DNA of 64,000 nucleotides, from positions 51,478-115,477 of the IMG/VR virus record IMGVR_UViG_3300006931_000002. One strand, written 5' to 3'. The notes under the pieces were generated by a model. It searched no databases, had not been told where the DNA came from, and saw nothing but the letters and a program-made list of their open reading frames with translations. The translations under genes were made by a program, and so were the position numbers. Below, piece after piece: positions 1 to 7,146 of this stretch. Within the stretch, counting starts at the first letter, position 1; each line of letters begins with the position of its first letter. This DNA is from a virus.

Positions 1-1
1 C

Positions 2-175
2 ACCACACAGGACGTCATCTGCGCCCACTGCACGATCGACACAAGGTCGTTGCACGCCAAGTACTACCCCGGCTGCGATGTCAGGTGGCATGACCTGCAC
101 GACCACCGCATGTCTTCGGCGACCCACGCCGCGGCGGTGCGCATTCTCCGCGCTGCAAGGGTGGCGGCTCGGTGA
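2..175 (+). CDS. 3' end of a small Cys/His protein (partial)
   Basis: The window opens inside this gene. The frame starting at base 2 is open to a TGA at 173-175 and gives 57 residues of a C-terminus. A CAHC motif near the visible start, followed by further Cys and His residues, suggests part of a small zinc-binding fold. It ends 22 bases before the next gene on the same strand. The N-terminus is missing, so no family can be named. Confidence 0.45.
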   Translation, partial: TTQDVICAHCTIDTRSLHAKYYPGCDVRWHDLHDHRMSSATHAAAVRILRAARVAAR

Positions 176-197
176 ACCACTCCCGAAAGGATCAGCG

Positions 198-1106
198 TTG
201 AGTACGGCCAATGCAACCCAACCCCTCTTCCCCGTCAACGGGGACATCACCCTCAGCCCGGTTCCCCAGGTCCACATCGTCGACGTCACCCCGGCGATGG
301 CGGCCGAGTGGCTGACGAACCGTAACAACCACAACCGGAAAATGTCCGCGAGCCGGGTCGCAACCTACATCGCCGAGATGCGGCGCGGCGACTGGCAGTA
401 CAACGGCGATCCGATCCGCTTCGACATCAACGGAACTCTCCTTGACGGCCAGCACCGGCTGTCCGCAGTAGTCGGTGCTGCGGTCACCGCCCGGTTCGTG
501 CTCGCGACCGGCCTGCCGACCGAGTCCCAGGACACGATGGACCAGGGCGGCAAGCGCAACGTGAACAACATGCTCGACCTGCGGGGCGTTGCAAACCCGA
601 ACCATGTCGCAGCAGTCGGCCAGATGTGCTGGGGCTACGCGAACGACCGGCTATCTGGTGCCGCAACGTGGAAACGCGGCACACCCGCGCAGGTGCTCCC
701 GTTCATCGAGGAGCATTTGGAGTCGTTGCGGGCGGCGGTCGGACAGTCACGGTCACTCCGGAGGATGGTCACAACGAGCCTGGCGGCGGCGGGTACCGCC
801 TACTGGGTATTTGCCCGGGCCGATGCGGACGCTGCGCGAGAATTCTGGAGTCCTCTGCTCGATGGGGTTGGGCTGGCCGAGTCGTCGCCGATTCTGCTGC
901 TACGTTCGCGGCTGATCCGGGAGGCGGGCGCGTCCCGCAAGCTCCCCGCTAGAGATCTTCTCGCCGTGTACATCAAGGCGTGGAACGCTTGGTTGGCGGA
1001 CCAGACGATTTCACTGCTGGTGTGGAAGGACAGTCAGCCTTTCCCGAAGGCGATGACTCCGGCAGCAGCTGCCGCACTCGCTGCCGCCTTGAACGAGGAC
1101 AACTAA
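198..1106 (+). CDS. ParB-N-domain-like phage protein
   Basis: 302-residue protein. The TTG start at 198 is preferred over an upstream ATG at 78 because GAAAGG lies at 185-190 and the upstream gene runs to 175. Residues about 25-110 look like a ParB N-terminal (nuclease-like) fold with the signature LLDGQHRLSAV (GQHR at 84-87), as seen in phage ParB-like proteins; a later MDQGGKR segment also recurs in that group. The rest is helical. The function in the phage is unknown (DNA binding or nucleotide-dependent switching are possible). A second, shorter GQHR protein lies at 45780-46178. Confidence 0.75.
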   Translation: MSTANATQPLFPVNGDITLSPVPQVHIVDVTPAMAAEWLTNRNNHNRKMSASRVATYIAEMRRGDWQYNGDPIRFDINGTLLDGQHRLSAVVGAAVTARFVLATGLPTESQDTMDQGGKRNVNNMLDLRGVANPNHVAAVGQMCWGYANDRLSGAATWKRGTPAQVLPFIEEHLESLRAAVGQSRSLRRMVTTSLAAAGTAYWVFARADADAAREFWSPLLDGVGLAESSPILLLRSRLIREAGASRKLPARDLLAVYIKAWNAWLADQTISLLVWKDSQPFPKAMTPAAAAALAAALNEDN

Positions 1107-1135
1107 GTCAAGGTAGGAGAGAAAAGGAGACCCCC

Positions 1136-1585
1136 ATGACTGATCACCCTGACGTGACCCGCTCTGCGGAACTGCTCCGCATGAAGGCCGGCCTCGTCGC
1201 CACTCTGATCGGTGAGATCGGCGACCTGGCCGGCACGATCAGCGAAGCGTCCCGCACGCCGGCCTCCGAGGACCCGGTGTTGGACGACCGGATCGGCCAC
1301 CTTGTTGCCGGTCTGCGGAAGCTGAACGCCGAGCGGGCGAAGCAGATCATCGACTCGGTGCTCCGTGACATCGACATCACGGGGACCGTTGACATTGCCC
1401 GCCAGGCGAAGGTCGAGATGCAGTCGTCCGGTTCGAAGGTGAACCAGACGACGTTGACCGATGAGCTTCGCCGCCGCGGGGTCGAGTTGGGGAACTACAA
1501 GGCCGGCGTGTTGTGGGATGCGGTCAAGGCCGACCCGGTGCCGTCGTTGAACGGCCGCCGCCCGCTGTCGGCGCTACCGCTCTGA
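1136..1585 (+). CDS. hypothetical helical protein
   Basis: 149 residues. The ATG at 1136 has a strong ribosome site (AAAAGGAGA, 1122-1130), so the longer frame upstream is rejected. The protein is Ala/Leu/Asp rich and largely helical. Its C-terminal half (about 95-140, containing KVNQTTLTDELRRRGVELG) looks like a small helix-turn-helix-type fold, but I do not recognise the family. It ends in TGATG, coupling it to the next gene. Confidence 0.7.
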   Translation: MTDHPDVTRSAELLRMKAGLVATLIGEIGDLAGTISEASRTPASEDPVLDDRIGHLVAGLRKLNAERAKQIIDSVLRDIDITGTVDIARQAKVEMQSSGSKVNQTTLTDELRRRGVELGNYKAGVLWDAVKADPVPSLNGRRPLSALPL

Positions 1586-2055
1586 TGACCGCCAAGGAAG
1601 CTCCGGACTACTTCGCCATTCCGGACCCGCTCGACGAGTCGAAGGTGTCCTACTGGTATCGGCCGAAGAACAGTGCCACGTTGAAGCCGTGGCCGCCGCG
1701 CCGCTCGAAGTGGGGGGTGCTCTGGTCGAAGGATGTTCCGTCCGATCTGCGGAAGGGCACGCCGGAGCGTCGGGCGTTTGTCAACGCCCACTACGCCCGG
1801 GTGGCGGCAGCGCGGCGGACGGCGAATGAGGTCATCCGTGCCGATCCCGCGCGGGCTGCTGCCCGATTCGCCGGGCTGGCCATTCGCTGCGCCTTCTGCG
1901 GCAAAGCGTTGACCGACGAACGGAGCAAGACATATGGCGTCGGACCCGAGTGTCGCAGTGGCACGCCGCGTGAAGTGGTCGACGCGATTGCCGAGCTGGT
2001 GCGCGAGGTCTACGGCGAGGGTCTGACCCGCAACAGTTCGGAGGTGGCATGCTGA
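1585..2055 (+). CDS. DUF6011-type zinc protein
   Basis: 156 residues, starting in a TGATG overlap with the previous gene. Residues 102-123 carry CAFCGKALTDERSKTYGVGPEC, the pattern of small actinobacterial/phage DUF6011 proteins: a CxxC pair, then S..YG.GPEC. The Cys residues probably bind zinc. The N-terminal half is unrelated to anything I recognise. Its role is unknown; such proteins are common in phage early regions. Confidence 0.75.
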   Translation: MTAKEAPDYFAIPDPLDESKVSYWYRPKNSATLKPWPPRRSKWGVLWSKDVPSDLRKGTPERRAFVNAHYARVAAARRTANEVIRADPARAAARFAGLAIRCAFCGKALTDERSKTYGVGPECRSGTPREVVDAIAELVREVYGEGLTRNSSEVAC

Positions 2056-2648
2056 TGGCTGAGGTCGCGCGATCGGATGCGGCCGAGTTTTACGGCAACG
2101 GCAACCCGAAGACTGACGCAGATGGCAACAGGCTCTGTCCCCATGGCGCCGGCGCAGATCCGGAGCGCTTCCGTTCATCAACATGTAACGACTGCCAGAT
2201 CGCGGAGGAAACCCGGAAGAAGTGGCAGCGCGAGCACGGCGACCCCCGCGAGCGCCGCCGTCGTACAGCCGATGCAAAAGCTAGGGCCAGAGCCGAGGGC
2301 ACTGTCTACATCGCAGAGAACGTGACACACGGATCTGTGAGCTCCGCGAGGTTTGGATGCGAATGCGAACCCTGCGCGAAGCTCCGGACATACATCAAGA
2401 GGTTCCGAAGAAAGGGACTCACGGCGTCAATGGCGGCAGCCGAATGGCGGCGTGCTGAGGCCGCGCTGGCTTTGGCTCAGCGCGAGTACCAGCGAACGAG
2501 GACTGAAACTGCCGCCCGCATGGTGGCGAACCGCTTGGCGGAACTTCGGGCACTCGACTTTCTGATGCGTCAAGCGCCCGGGGCATCAGGGTCGATGCAC
2601 TCCGGCCGGGGATCGGTTCGCAATCCAATCAAGGGGAAGGTCCTGTGA
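2049..2648 (+). CDS. Cys-cluster helical protein
   Basis: 199 residues, ATG start inside the upstream gene (7-bp overlap). Two Cys clusters are visible, a CPHG...C..C group near residues 30-50 and CECEPC near 103-108. The second resembles the CKCEPC cluster at the end of the sigma-like protein at 22426-23199. A long basic helix follows. The C-terminal motif LDFLMRQAPGASG resembles LDQLMREAPGAPRG at the end of the 43394-43894 frame. Nucleic-acid binding is an inference. Confidence 0.7.
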   Translation: MLMAEVARSDAAEFYGNGNPKTDADGNRLCPHGAGADPERFRSSTCNDCQIAEETRKKWQREHGDPRERRRRTADAKARARAEGTVYIAENVTHGSVSSARFGCECEPCAKLRTYIKRFRRKGLTASMAAAEWRRAEAALALAQREYQRTRTETAARMVANRLAELRALDFLMRQAPGASGSMHSGRGSVRNPIKGKVL

Positions 2649-2707
2649 AGGGTCCTGAGGACAAGCCGCTCAAGCTCACGGAGAAGGTGTACTCATGGCA
2701 GCGTTGA
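2645..2707 (+). CDS. possible 20-residue ORF
   Basis: A GTG overlapping the upstream stop opens a 20-codon frame that ends just inside the next gene (GTGA-type junction like its neighbours). It is too short to judge from composition and may simply be the leader before 2695. Confidence 0.2.
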   Translation: MKGPEDKPLKLTEKVYSWQR

Positions 2708-2955
2708 GCAACGGGCCAGTCGGCGAGATGGCGCCGATTGACGTTGACGCGATTGCCCGGGGGCCCGTGCGCAAGACTGCACCGCCCGTCAGGCCGATCG
2801 GCCCGAAGCTGCTGACCCACAACTTCCCGATCCGCCCGGATTTGGTGGTGCCGTTGACACTGCCCGCCGAACTGACGGCGGCGGACGCCCACAGGATCGC
2901 CGAGTTCGTGGCCGCCCTCGCATTCCCGGAGAGGCCGGCGACGTCCGGTGTCTGA
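2695..2955 (+). CDS. hypothetical protein
   Basis: 86 residues, ATG start with GGAGAAGG upstream (about 2680-2687). The protein is Pro/Ala rich with no recognisable motif. Residues 40-80 (PIRPDLVVPLTLPAELTAAD and on) suggest a short beta strand and a helix that would pair with another chain. It overlaps the next gene by 8 bp, so the two are translationally coupled. Confidence 0.65.
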   Translation: MAALSNGPVGEMAPIDVDAIARGPVRKTAPPVRPIGPKLLTHNFPIRPDLVVPLTLPAELTAADAHRIAEFVAALAFPERPATSGV

Positions 2956-3241
2956 CCGTCTGTCGGCGTCGATCCGCCGCACCCACACCGTGTTCGAGGT
3001 GGGACGTCGGATCGGTCGTCTGATCGTCGCTTCGGTGCGTCTTGGCTGGCGTGCCGAGAAAGGTTCGACGGTGACCGGGGTGACGGTCGTCGCGTCGTCG
3101 TCGCAGGCGGAGACGCTTCTCTACAGCCTGGACTTGGCGCCGCGGCCGATTTCCAGGGCTGTGGAGATCGAGACTGAACGCGGCTGGGAAATGATCGGCC
3201 TGGACGCCCCGGACACGGCCGACGGGGTGTGGGATGTCTGA
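2948..3241 (+). CDS. hypothetical protein
   Basis: 97 residues, GTG start 8 bp inside the preceding gene. The N-terminus is basic (RLSASIRRTHTVFEVGRRIG) with a hydrophobic stretch that is too short and charged for a clear membrane span. Function unknown. It overlaps the next gene by 8 bp. Confidence 0.65.
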   Translation: MSDRLSASIRRTHTVFEVGRRIGRLIVASVRLGWRAEKGSTVTGVTVVASSSQAETLLYSLDLAPRPISRAVEIETERGWEMIGLDAPDTADGVWDV

Positions 3242-3458
3242 CGGCCCGCGCATCGAGTGGGGTCACCGTCTCGCCGCGGACTTCCCGGGCCGGGAGCGGA
3301 TGCGGGACCGCGACCGGATTCACGCCTGCCTCGACGAGCATGGCCGTCCGAATCGAGTGCCGTGCGCCAACCCGGATGTGATGGGCTATCCCATGGATCA
3401 TGTCTGGCGTCTGGTCACCGGCTGGCAGACCGGGCCGGTTCCGGAATGGAGACCCTGA
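3234..3458 (+). CDS. small EWGHR-motif protein (copy 1)
   Basis: 74 residues, ATG start overlapping the upstream gene. It contains RIEWGHR near the start and DHVWRLVTGWQ near the end. The next gene has the same two blocks (RVEWGHR and VHVWRRRQIGEW), so the two are likely tandem paralogues. Function unknown. Confidence 0.65.
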   Translation: MSDGPRIEWGHRLAADFPGRERMRDRDRIHACLDEHGRPNRVPCANPDVMGYPMDHVWRLVTGWQTGPVPEWRP

Positions 3459-3871
3459 TGGCCGAGTGGGAGCCGAGTCCGGTGGACCGTGTCGAGTGGG
3501 GTCATCGGAACCCGGACGGGTCGGTGTCGGGCTGCTGGTCCTACCACGCCAACGGCGCGGCTTTTCTGTCCAGCGAGCCATGTGGCCGGCCGATGTGGAA
3601 CGGCGCGCCGACAGTGCATGTCTGGCGCCGCCGCCAGATCGGCGAGTGGAAGGCCGAAGGCTTCGTCGACCCGGACACCGTTGCCGGAACACCGGAGAAC
3701 CTTCGGGCGCTCGCCCGGTTCCTGGCTCCGTACCGCTGCTGCGGGAATGTCGATCCCGCCGGCTGCGACTCCCGGTGCGGGTGGGACCGTCTGGGGCTGT
3801 CTTGGGATCTGTCGGTGATGGAACGCCGCGTCCGCGAGGAACTGGAGCGGCTGGAGAAGGTCGATGGCTGA
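3458..3871 (+). CDS. EWGHR-motif protein (copy 2)
   Basis: 137 residues. The ATG at 3458 forms TGATG with the upstream stop and is favoured over the in-frame ATG at 3446. It shares EWGHR and HVWRxxxxxxW blocks with the 3234-3458 protein. A Cys-rich patch, CCGNVDPAGCDSRCGW, lies near residue 100, followed by a charged helix. Probably a small zinc protein; no family recognised. Confidence 0.7.
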   Translation: MAEWEPSPVDRVEWGHRNPDGSVSGCWSYHANGAAFLSSEPCGRPMWNGAPTVHVWRRRQIGEWKAEGFVDPDTVAGTPENLRALARFLAPYRCCGNVDPAGCDSRCGWDRLGLSWDLSVMERRVREELERLEKVDG

Positions 3872-4088
3872 CCCCCGCCTGAGTGCGAACAGGCAGGCGG
3901 TGACGATGGCGCCATCGGAGTCGGCTCTCCGCTCGGAACTGATCGCCCTTGTCGAGGCTCTTGAAACCGAAGCGTCGGAGGCCCGCGGCACGTCGAATCT
4001 GGCCATGGCCATGGAGGCGTCTGGCCGGCTGGTGGCCGCCTACCGGCTGCGCCGCGTCTTGAACGGGGAGGACTGGCGCGATGGATGA
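3864..4088 (+). CDS. small helical protein
   Basis: 74 residues, ATG start with an 8-bp overlap on each side. It is predicted to be almost wholly helical, with regular Leu/Ala spacing. No motif recognised. Confidence 0.6.
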   Translation: MADPRLSANRQAVTMAPSESALRSELIALVEALETEASEARGTSNLAMAMEASGRLVAAYRLRRVLNGEDWRDG

Positions 4089-4677
4089 TCCTCGCCGCCG
4101 GGTGCTGGCCCGTGTCGAAACCGAGCCGATCCCGGCTGGCCTGTGGGACTCGTTGTCGGACGCGCTGATGGAGACGGCCGCCGGCTTCGGGGTGATGTGC
4201 GGCGGCCACGTCGTCGACTGCGCGGAGGACGGCTGGGAGCCGGCGCCGAGCGTCGAACCTGAGTCGTGGCGTCCGACCGGCGAGATCGAGCGGCTGCGCG
4301 CCGCGCTGGCCGAGACTGAAGGCGACCTTCTTCGACTCGTGCGGTCGATGACTGTTCCGTGGGAGCGGATACCGGAGGCCCGCAGGGAGAAGATCCGCCA
4401 GCGGTGCCGCCAGCTTGAAGCGGAGATCGCGGCCGGGGACCGTCCGGAGCCGATCGGCATGGAAGACCTGACGGTTTGGCTGTGGAAGTTGCTCGCCGCG
4501 GTCTTTCCGAACGCGCCAGCGAAGCCGATCAGCGCCGAGACGATCGCGACCGCTGTGGAGCATCTTGCGGTGCTGCATGATCTAGCCCGGGAGGCCGACC
4601 GGCCGTCCACGTTCAAGGAAGACGGGCAAACCTTGAACGCAGACGGCGGCCGTTCAACTTTCGACCGTCAAGGTTGA
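4081..4677 (+). CDS. hypothetical protein, last gene of the leftmost rightward cluster
   Basis: 198 residues, ATG start 8 bp inside the preceding gene. Residues 70-130 form a charged coiled-coil-like helix (GEIERLRAALAETEGDLLRL). The last 23 residues are encoded by four alternating GTTCAA/TTGAAC blocks, so the 3' end may double as a DNA or RNA signal. It converges on the lipoprotein gene with a 3-bp gap. Confidence 0.7.
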   Translation: MDDPRRRVLARVETEPIPAGLWDSLSDALMETAAGFGVMCGGHVVDCAEDGWEPAPSVEPESWRPTGEIERLRAALAETEGDLLRLVRSMTVPWERIPEARREKIRQRCRQLEAEIAAGDRPEPIGMEDLTVWLWKLLAAVFPNAPAKPISAETIATAVEHLAVLHDLAREADRPSTFKEDGQTLNADGGRSTFDRQG

Positions 4678-4680
4678 ACG
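4610..4680 (+). repeat. two tandem inverted repeats at a convergent gene junction
   Basis: Arms CGTTCAAGG (4610-4618) and CCTTGAACG (4631-4639) form one perfect 9-bp dyad. CGTTCAAC (4651-4658) and GTTGAACG (4673-4680) form a second 8-bp dyad. The four GTTCAA/TTGAAC cores are spaced 22, 19 and 22 bases apart. The second dyad covers the stop of the rightward gene and abuts the stop of the leftward one, so it could act as a bidirectional terminator. The regular spacing would also suit a dimeric DNA-binding protein. Confidence 0.6.
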
Positions 4681-5106
4681 TCAGGCCGCGTACCGGGTGA
4701 TGTCCCCAACCCGGCAGGTGTAGGGGCCGTTCGCGGTTTGCAGGCTGGAGGCGTCCTGCGGGGAGGATGCCTGTCCGGGTGCGAGGCCGTTGACGGAGAC
4801 GAGTCCGGTGCCGATCTGGGTTTTGCCGTCGGGCGATTCCATCACGATGTTGACGATGTAGTTCGACGCCTTCGACGAGTGGTTGGTGACGACCACCTTT
4901 GCCGCCGCGAACCCTGCATCGTCGGGCGCGCAGGCGGTGATGGCGACGTCCTCCGAGTGCGCCGGTCCGGCGCTGGCCTTCGCGGTCGCCCCACCGGTTG
5001 AGGTGGAGGCGCTGGCCCCGGTGGAGGTCTTGCAGGCTGCGAGACTGGCAGCGGCGAGCCCGGCGGCGGCGAGCATCACCCAGCGTCTGTGGTCGTTGCG
5101 TGGCAT
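4681..5106 (-). CDS. predicted lipoprotein
   Basis: 141 residues. The ATG at 5106 is chosen because AAGGGGG sits about 7 bases upstream; the ATG at 5112 is too close to it. Residues 7-25 are a signal peptide (basic HRRW, hydrophobic core, lipobox LAAC with Cys25), so the mature protein is expected to be lipid-anchored on the cell surface. A Thr/Ser/Ala-rich linker follows, then a beta-rich domain with two further Cys that could form a disulphide. A perfect LexA box lies about 80 bases upstream. Phage lipoproteins often block superinfection; that role is inference. Confidence 0.8.
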   Translation of the reverse strand: MPRNDHRRWVMLAAAGLAAASLAACKTSTGASASTSTGGATAKASAGPAHSEDVAITACAPDDAGFAAAKVVVTNHSSKASNYIVNIVMESPDGKTQIGTGLVSVNGLAPGQASSPQDASSLQTANGPYTCRVGDITRYAA

Positions 5107-5183
5107 GTGCATTCCCCCTTGCGATGTTGGCGGGGGGACGGTAGCGCACGTTTGCTCACAAGACAGCCACCGGGGGTGACCGA

Positions 5184-5199
5184 TCGAACACAGGTTCGA
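5184..5199. promoter_or_regulatory. LexA (SOS) box
   Basis: TCGAAC-ACAG-GTTCGA is a perfect match to the actinobacterial LexA operator pattern TCGAAC-N4-GTTCGA. It lies between the lipoprotein gene and the two leftward genes upstream of it, about 80 bases before the lipoprotein start, and suggests DNA-damage control of that gene. Confidence 0.7.
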
Positions 5200-5224
5200 T
5201 GGAGGCGGGTGAACGCCCTCCATC
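5198..5224 (-). terminator. terminator-like hairpin
   Basis: GATGGAGG (5198-5205) pairs with CCTCCATC (5217-5224). It starts about 10 bases past the stop of the leftward gene at 5234-5422. There is no T-run, which is usual for GC-rich actinobacterial terminators. Confidence 0.5.
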
Positions 5225-5233
5225 CGGAGGACG

Positions 5234-5422
5234 CTAGACGTGCGAGCCGGTCCCCGGGCAGGTCCGCCGGGTCTTCGGATGCTGGTGATCTGAAATGACC
5301 CCAGCAGTTGCCCACACCGTCGAATCGCATGCGCCACACGTCGCCCACTGACCCTTGGCGCGTCCATCGTCATACTCCGGATCGGCATCATCCTGATCTG
5401 GCTGCCTACCCCACTTGGCCAA
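5234..5422 (-). CDS. small zinc-ribbon-like protein
   Basis: 62 residues from a TTG at 5422 with GGAAAGGA about 9 bases upstream, which overlaps the end of the preceding leftward gene. It contains TCGACDSTVW and a later Cys, half of a zinc-ribbon pattern. The longer frame to 5509 overlaps a better gene and is not used. Function unknown. Confidence 0.55.
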   Translation of the reverse strand: MAKWGRQPDQDDADPEYDDGRAKGQWATCGACDSTVWATAGVISDHQHPKTRRTCPGTGSHV

Positions 5423-5427
5423 GACGA

Positions 5428-5940
5428 TCAGATCCTTTCCGTGGTGATGTACTCGCGATCTGCCCGTAGAGGCTGACCCGCAGACAGCGTATAGACGAAA
5501 AGCAGGCAAATCTCCGCACCCGAGTGGAAATCCACGCTGATGCCAGGCCGCCGGACCGAGGTCTTCCCTTCACCGAGCGAGTGGCGGCGCACCCGTGCGA
5601 TCTCCCGAGAGCCGCCATTGGTGACAACCGCGGCGAGCCAGCCTTCAAAGGCCGCCACATCGACCTTGCCTGACGTCACGTCGAGGCGGGGCAGCGTCAC
5701 AGGGGGCAACGCGGCGGCACCTTCGACGATCCGCTCGCCACCCACATCGCCGCCGGGCGGGCTGGCCCGCACGGTCTGAACGTAGATCTGCGCCCCTGTT
5801 GTGAACCGGAACCGGACCCCAGCAGGCTTGTCGTGGAACTGGTCGGTGTCGTCGGCGAACGTGACCGCCAGGTCGATTGCCGGGTCAGCGGCCTCGGCGA
5901 TCTGCCCCATCAGGTAGGTGGTGAAGCGTGGCAATCGCAT
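5428..5940 (-). CDS. hypothetical protein
   Basis: 170 residues. The ATG at 5940 has a strong GGAGGAC site just upstream, so the longer frame to 5997 is not used. The composition is mixed alpha/beta with no motif I recognise; the middle (residues 30-60) looks like beta strands (GVRFRFTTGAQIYVQTV). It is followed within 6 bases by the zinc-ribbon gene, so the two probably form one transcript. Confidence 0.7.
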   Translation of the reverse strand: MRLPRFTTYLMGQIAEAADPAIDLAVTFADDTDQFHDKPAGVRFRFTTGAQIYVQTVRASPPGGDVGGERIVEGAAALPPVTLPRLDVTSGKVDVAAFEGWLAAVVTNGGSREIARVRRHSLGEGKTSVRRPGISVDFHSGAEICLLFVYTLSAGQPLRADREYITTERI

Positions 5941-6018
5941 GCGTCCTCCGGGTTGCTGGTTGTCCCTGACGGTAGGGCGGGCAACCCGGAACAACACAAA
6001 CCGAAAGTGCGTGTCGCG

Positions 6019-6279
6019 TCACGAGATGTCCGTGTTGTCCCGTTCCGCACGCCACCCGGGTCTGTTGCGGTCGAGCCATGGCTCCACATCTCGCCGGCGC
6101 CATACCCTCACGCGCCCGTCCACGGACGTCCACCACGGCGCCGGGAAGTCCCGATAGCGCGAGAAGTGGTAGGCGCGGGTCTTCGCCACGCCCAGCCACA
6201 GCCGAATCTCGGCAATGGTGATCAGCTCGCCTGGGGCTGCCCGGCCGTCGTCTGCCCCCTGCCCGTCGGTGCTGTCCAC
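6019..6279 (-). CDS. MerR/AlpA-type HTH DNA-binding protein
   Basis: 86 residues, GTG start without a good ribosome site. Residues 18-60 match the short winged helix of AlpA/excisionase-type proteins: ITIAEIRLWLGVAKTRAYHF, then FPAPWW and VRVWRRRDVEPWLDR. These usually bind specific DNA as an excision factor or small activator. It lies about 5.7 kb from the integrase, so a role as its directionality factor is only possible. Confidence 0.7.
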   Translation of the reverse strand: MDSTDGQGADDGRAAPGELITIAEIRLWLGVAKTRAYHFSRYRDFPAPWWTSVDGRVRVWRRRDVEPWLDRNRPGWRAERDNTDIS

Positions 6280-6401
6280 AGGTTCACACGCTGGGGCTGA
6301 CCGTGCGGTTCCCCCGTACGTACTTCCGACATGGTCCTCGACGCGCTAACCTGACGTCCCAGTCGCGCGCCGCAACGGTCGCGTTGCTTTGAGACAGAAA
6401 A

Positions 6402-6433
6402 GCCCCGGGCAGGCTGGCGGGCCGACCCGGGGC
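6402..6433 (+). terminator. hairpin in the 5' leader of 6457
   Basis: GCCCCGGG (6402-6409) and CCCGGGGC (6426-6433) form a perfect 8-bp stem with a 16-base loop. It sits between divergent genes and about 24 bases before the ATG at 6457, so it could attenuate that gene. The rest of the intergenic stretch 6280-6401 holds no gene I can support. Confidence 0.45.
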
Positions 6434-6456
6434 ACGACGCCATCGGAGGGCGCCGT

Positions 6457-6885
6457 ATGTCCACATCATCCCCGACGGACCCTGCGCCGGACCAGTCCAC
6501 GCCCAGACCACAGCGAACGTCCCGCGACGGCGGATTCTCGATCTGGCACAGCCACGTGACCGATGGCTGGGAAGCCCGAATCGCGATCGGCACATCAGTG
6601 TTGGACCTGGTCCGCGGCCTGTCCATGTACCTACCCGGCGGGGTGCGGCTCGTCGACACCCGACCTGATGACGGCTCTGGAATGGCGCTACTGGTGTTTG
6701 AGCCGGACGAGCCGGACGGCGTCGTTGACCGGATGCTCGCCGCGGACCGCGCGGAGCTGGGTGCAGACCTGGCCACGCTGAACCTTGAGGCCGGGCTCGC
6801 CGCGATCGTCGGCACACAGCCGGATGGCGAGACGACGCCGGACGCTGCCGGCTCACAGCCGGACCTGCATGGGGCGTCGTCGTGA
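6457..6885 (+). CDS. GWEARI-motif protein
   Basis: 142 residues, ATG start with GGAGGG at 6446-6451. The N-terminal 25 residues are Pro/Ser rich. Residues 35-70 (DGWEARIAIGTSVLDLVRGL) resemble DDWEVRVPVRIPSAALIWGL in the next gene, so the pair are probably paralogues. Function unknown. The genes overlap by 4 bp. Confidence 0.7.
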   Translation: MSTSSPTDPAPDQSTPRPQRTSRDGGFSIWHSHVTDGWEARIAIGTSVLDLVRGLSMYLPGGVRLVDTRPDDGSGMALLVFEPDEPDGVVDRMLAADRAELGADLATLNLEAGLAAIVGTQPDGETTPDAAGSQPDLHGASS

Positions 6886-7106
6886 ACGGCCCGTCGGTCG
6901 TCGTCATAACCCACACCGCCGGCTCCGACGACTGGGAGGTCCGTGTCCCCGTCCGTATCCCGTCGGCTGCGCTGATCTGGGGTCTTCGGACGCTTCCGTC
7001 CGGGCTGGGGCTGAACACTGCCGGCCCGGACGTCGAGGACGAAGAGGCGTTGCTGTTCCAGTTCACCCGGCTCAACCCGGCCACTGCCCGCGATTCCAAG
7101 GACTAG
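6882..7106 (+). CDS. paralogue of the preceding gene
   Basis: 74 residues from a GTG in a GTGA overlap. It aligns with the core of the 6457-6885 protein (DWEVRV block, then a WGLRTLPSGLGL segment like VRGLSMYLPGGVRL). Function unknown. Confidence 0.7.
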   Translation: MNGPSVVVITHTAGSDDWEVRVPVRIPSAALIWGLRTLPSGLGLNTAGPDVEDEEALLFQFTRLNPATARDSKD

Positions 7107-7146
7107 CGTCCCGCCGATCCCACACGCTTCACGGGGAGACACACGT

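Noticed and set aside
2676-4616. 646-codon open frame on the minus strand
   Set aside because: It lies opposite six tightly overlapping forward genes with good starts; Arg/Ser/Pro-rich composition is typical of an antisense shadow in GC-rich DNA.
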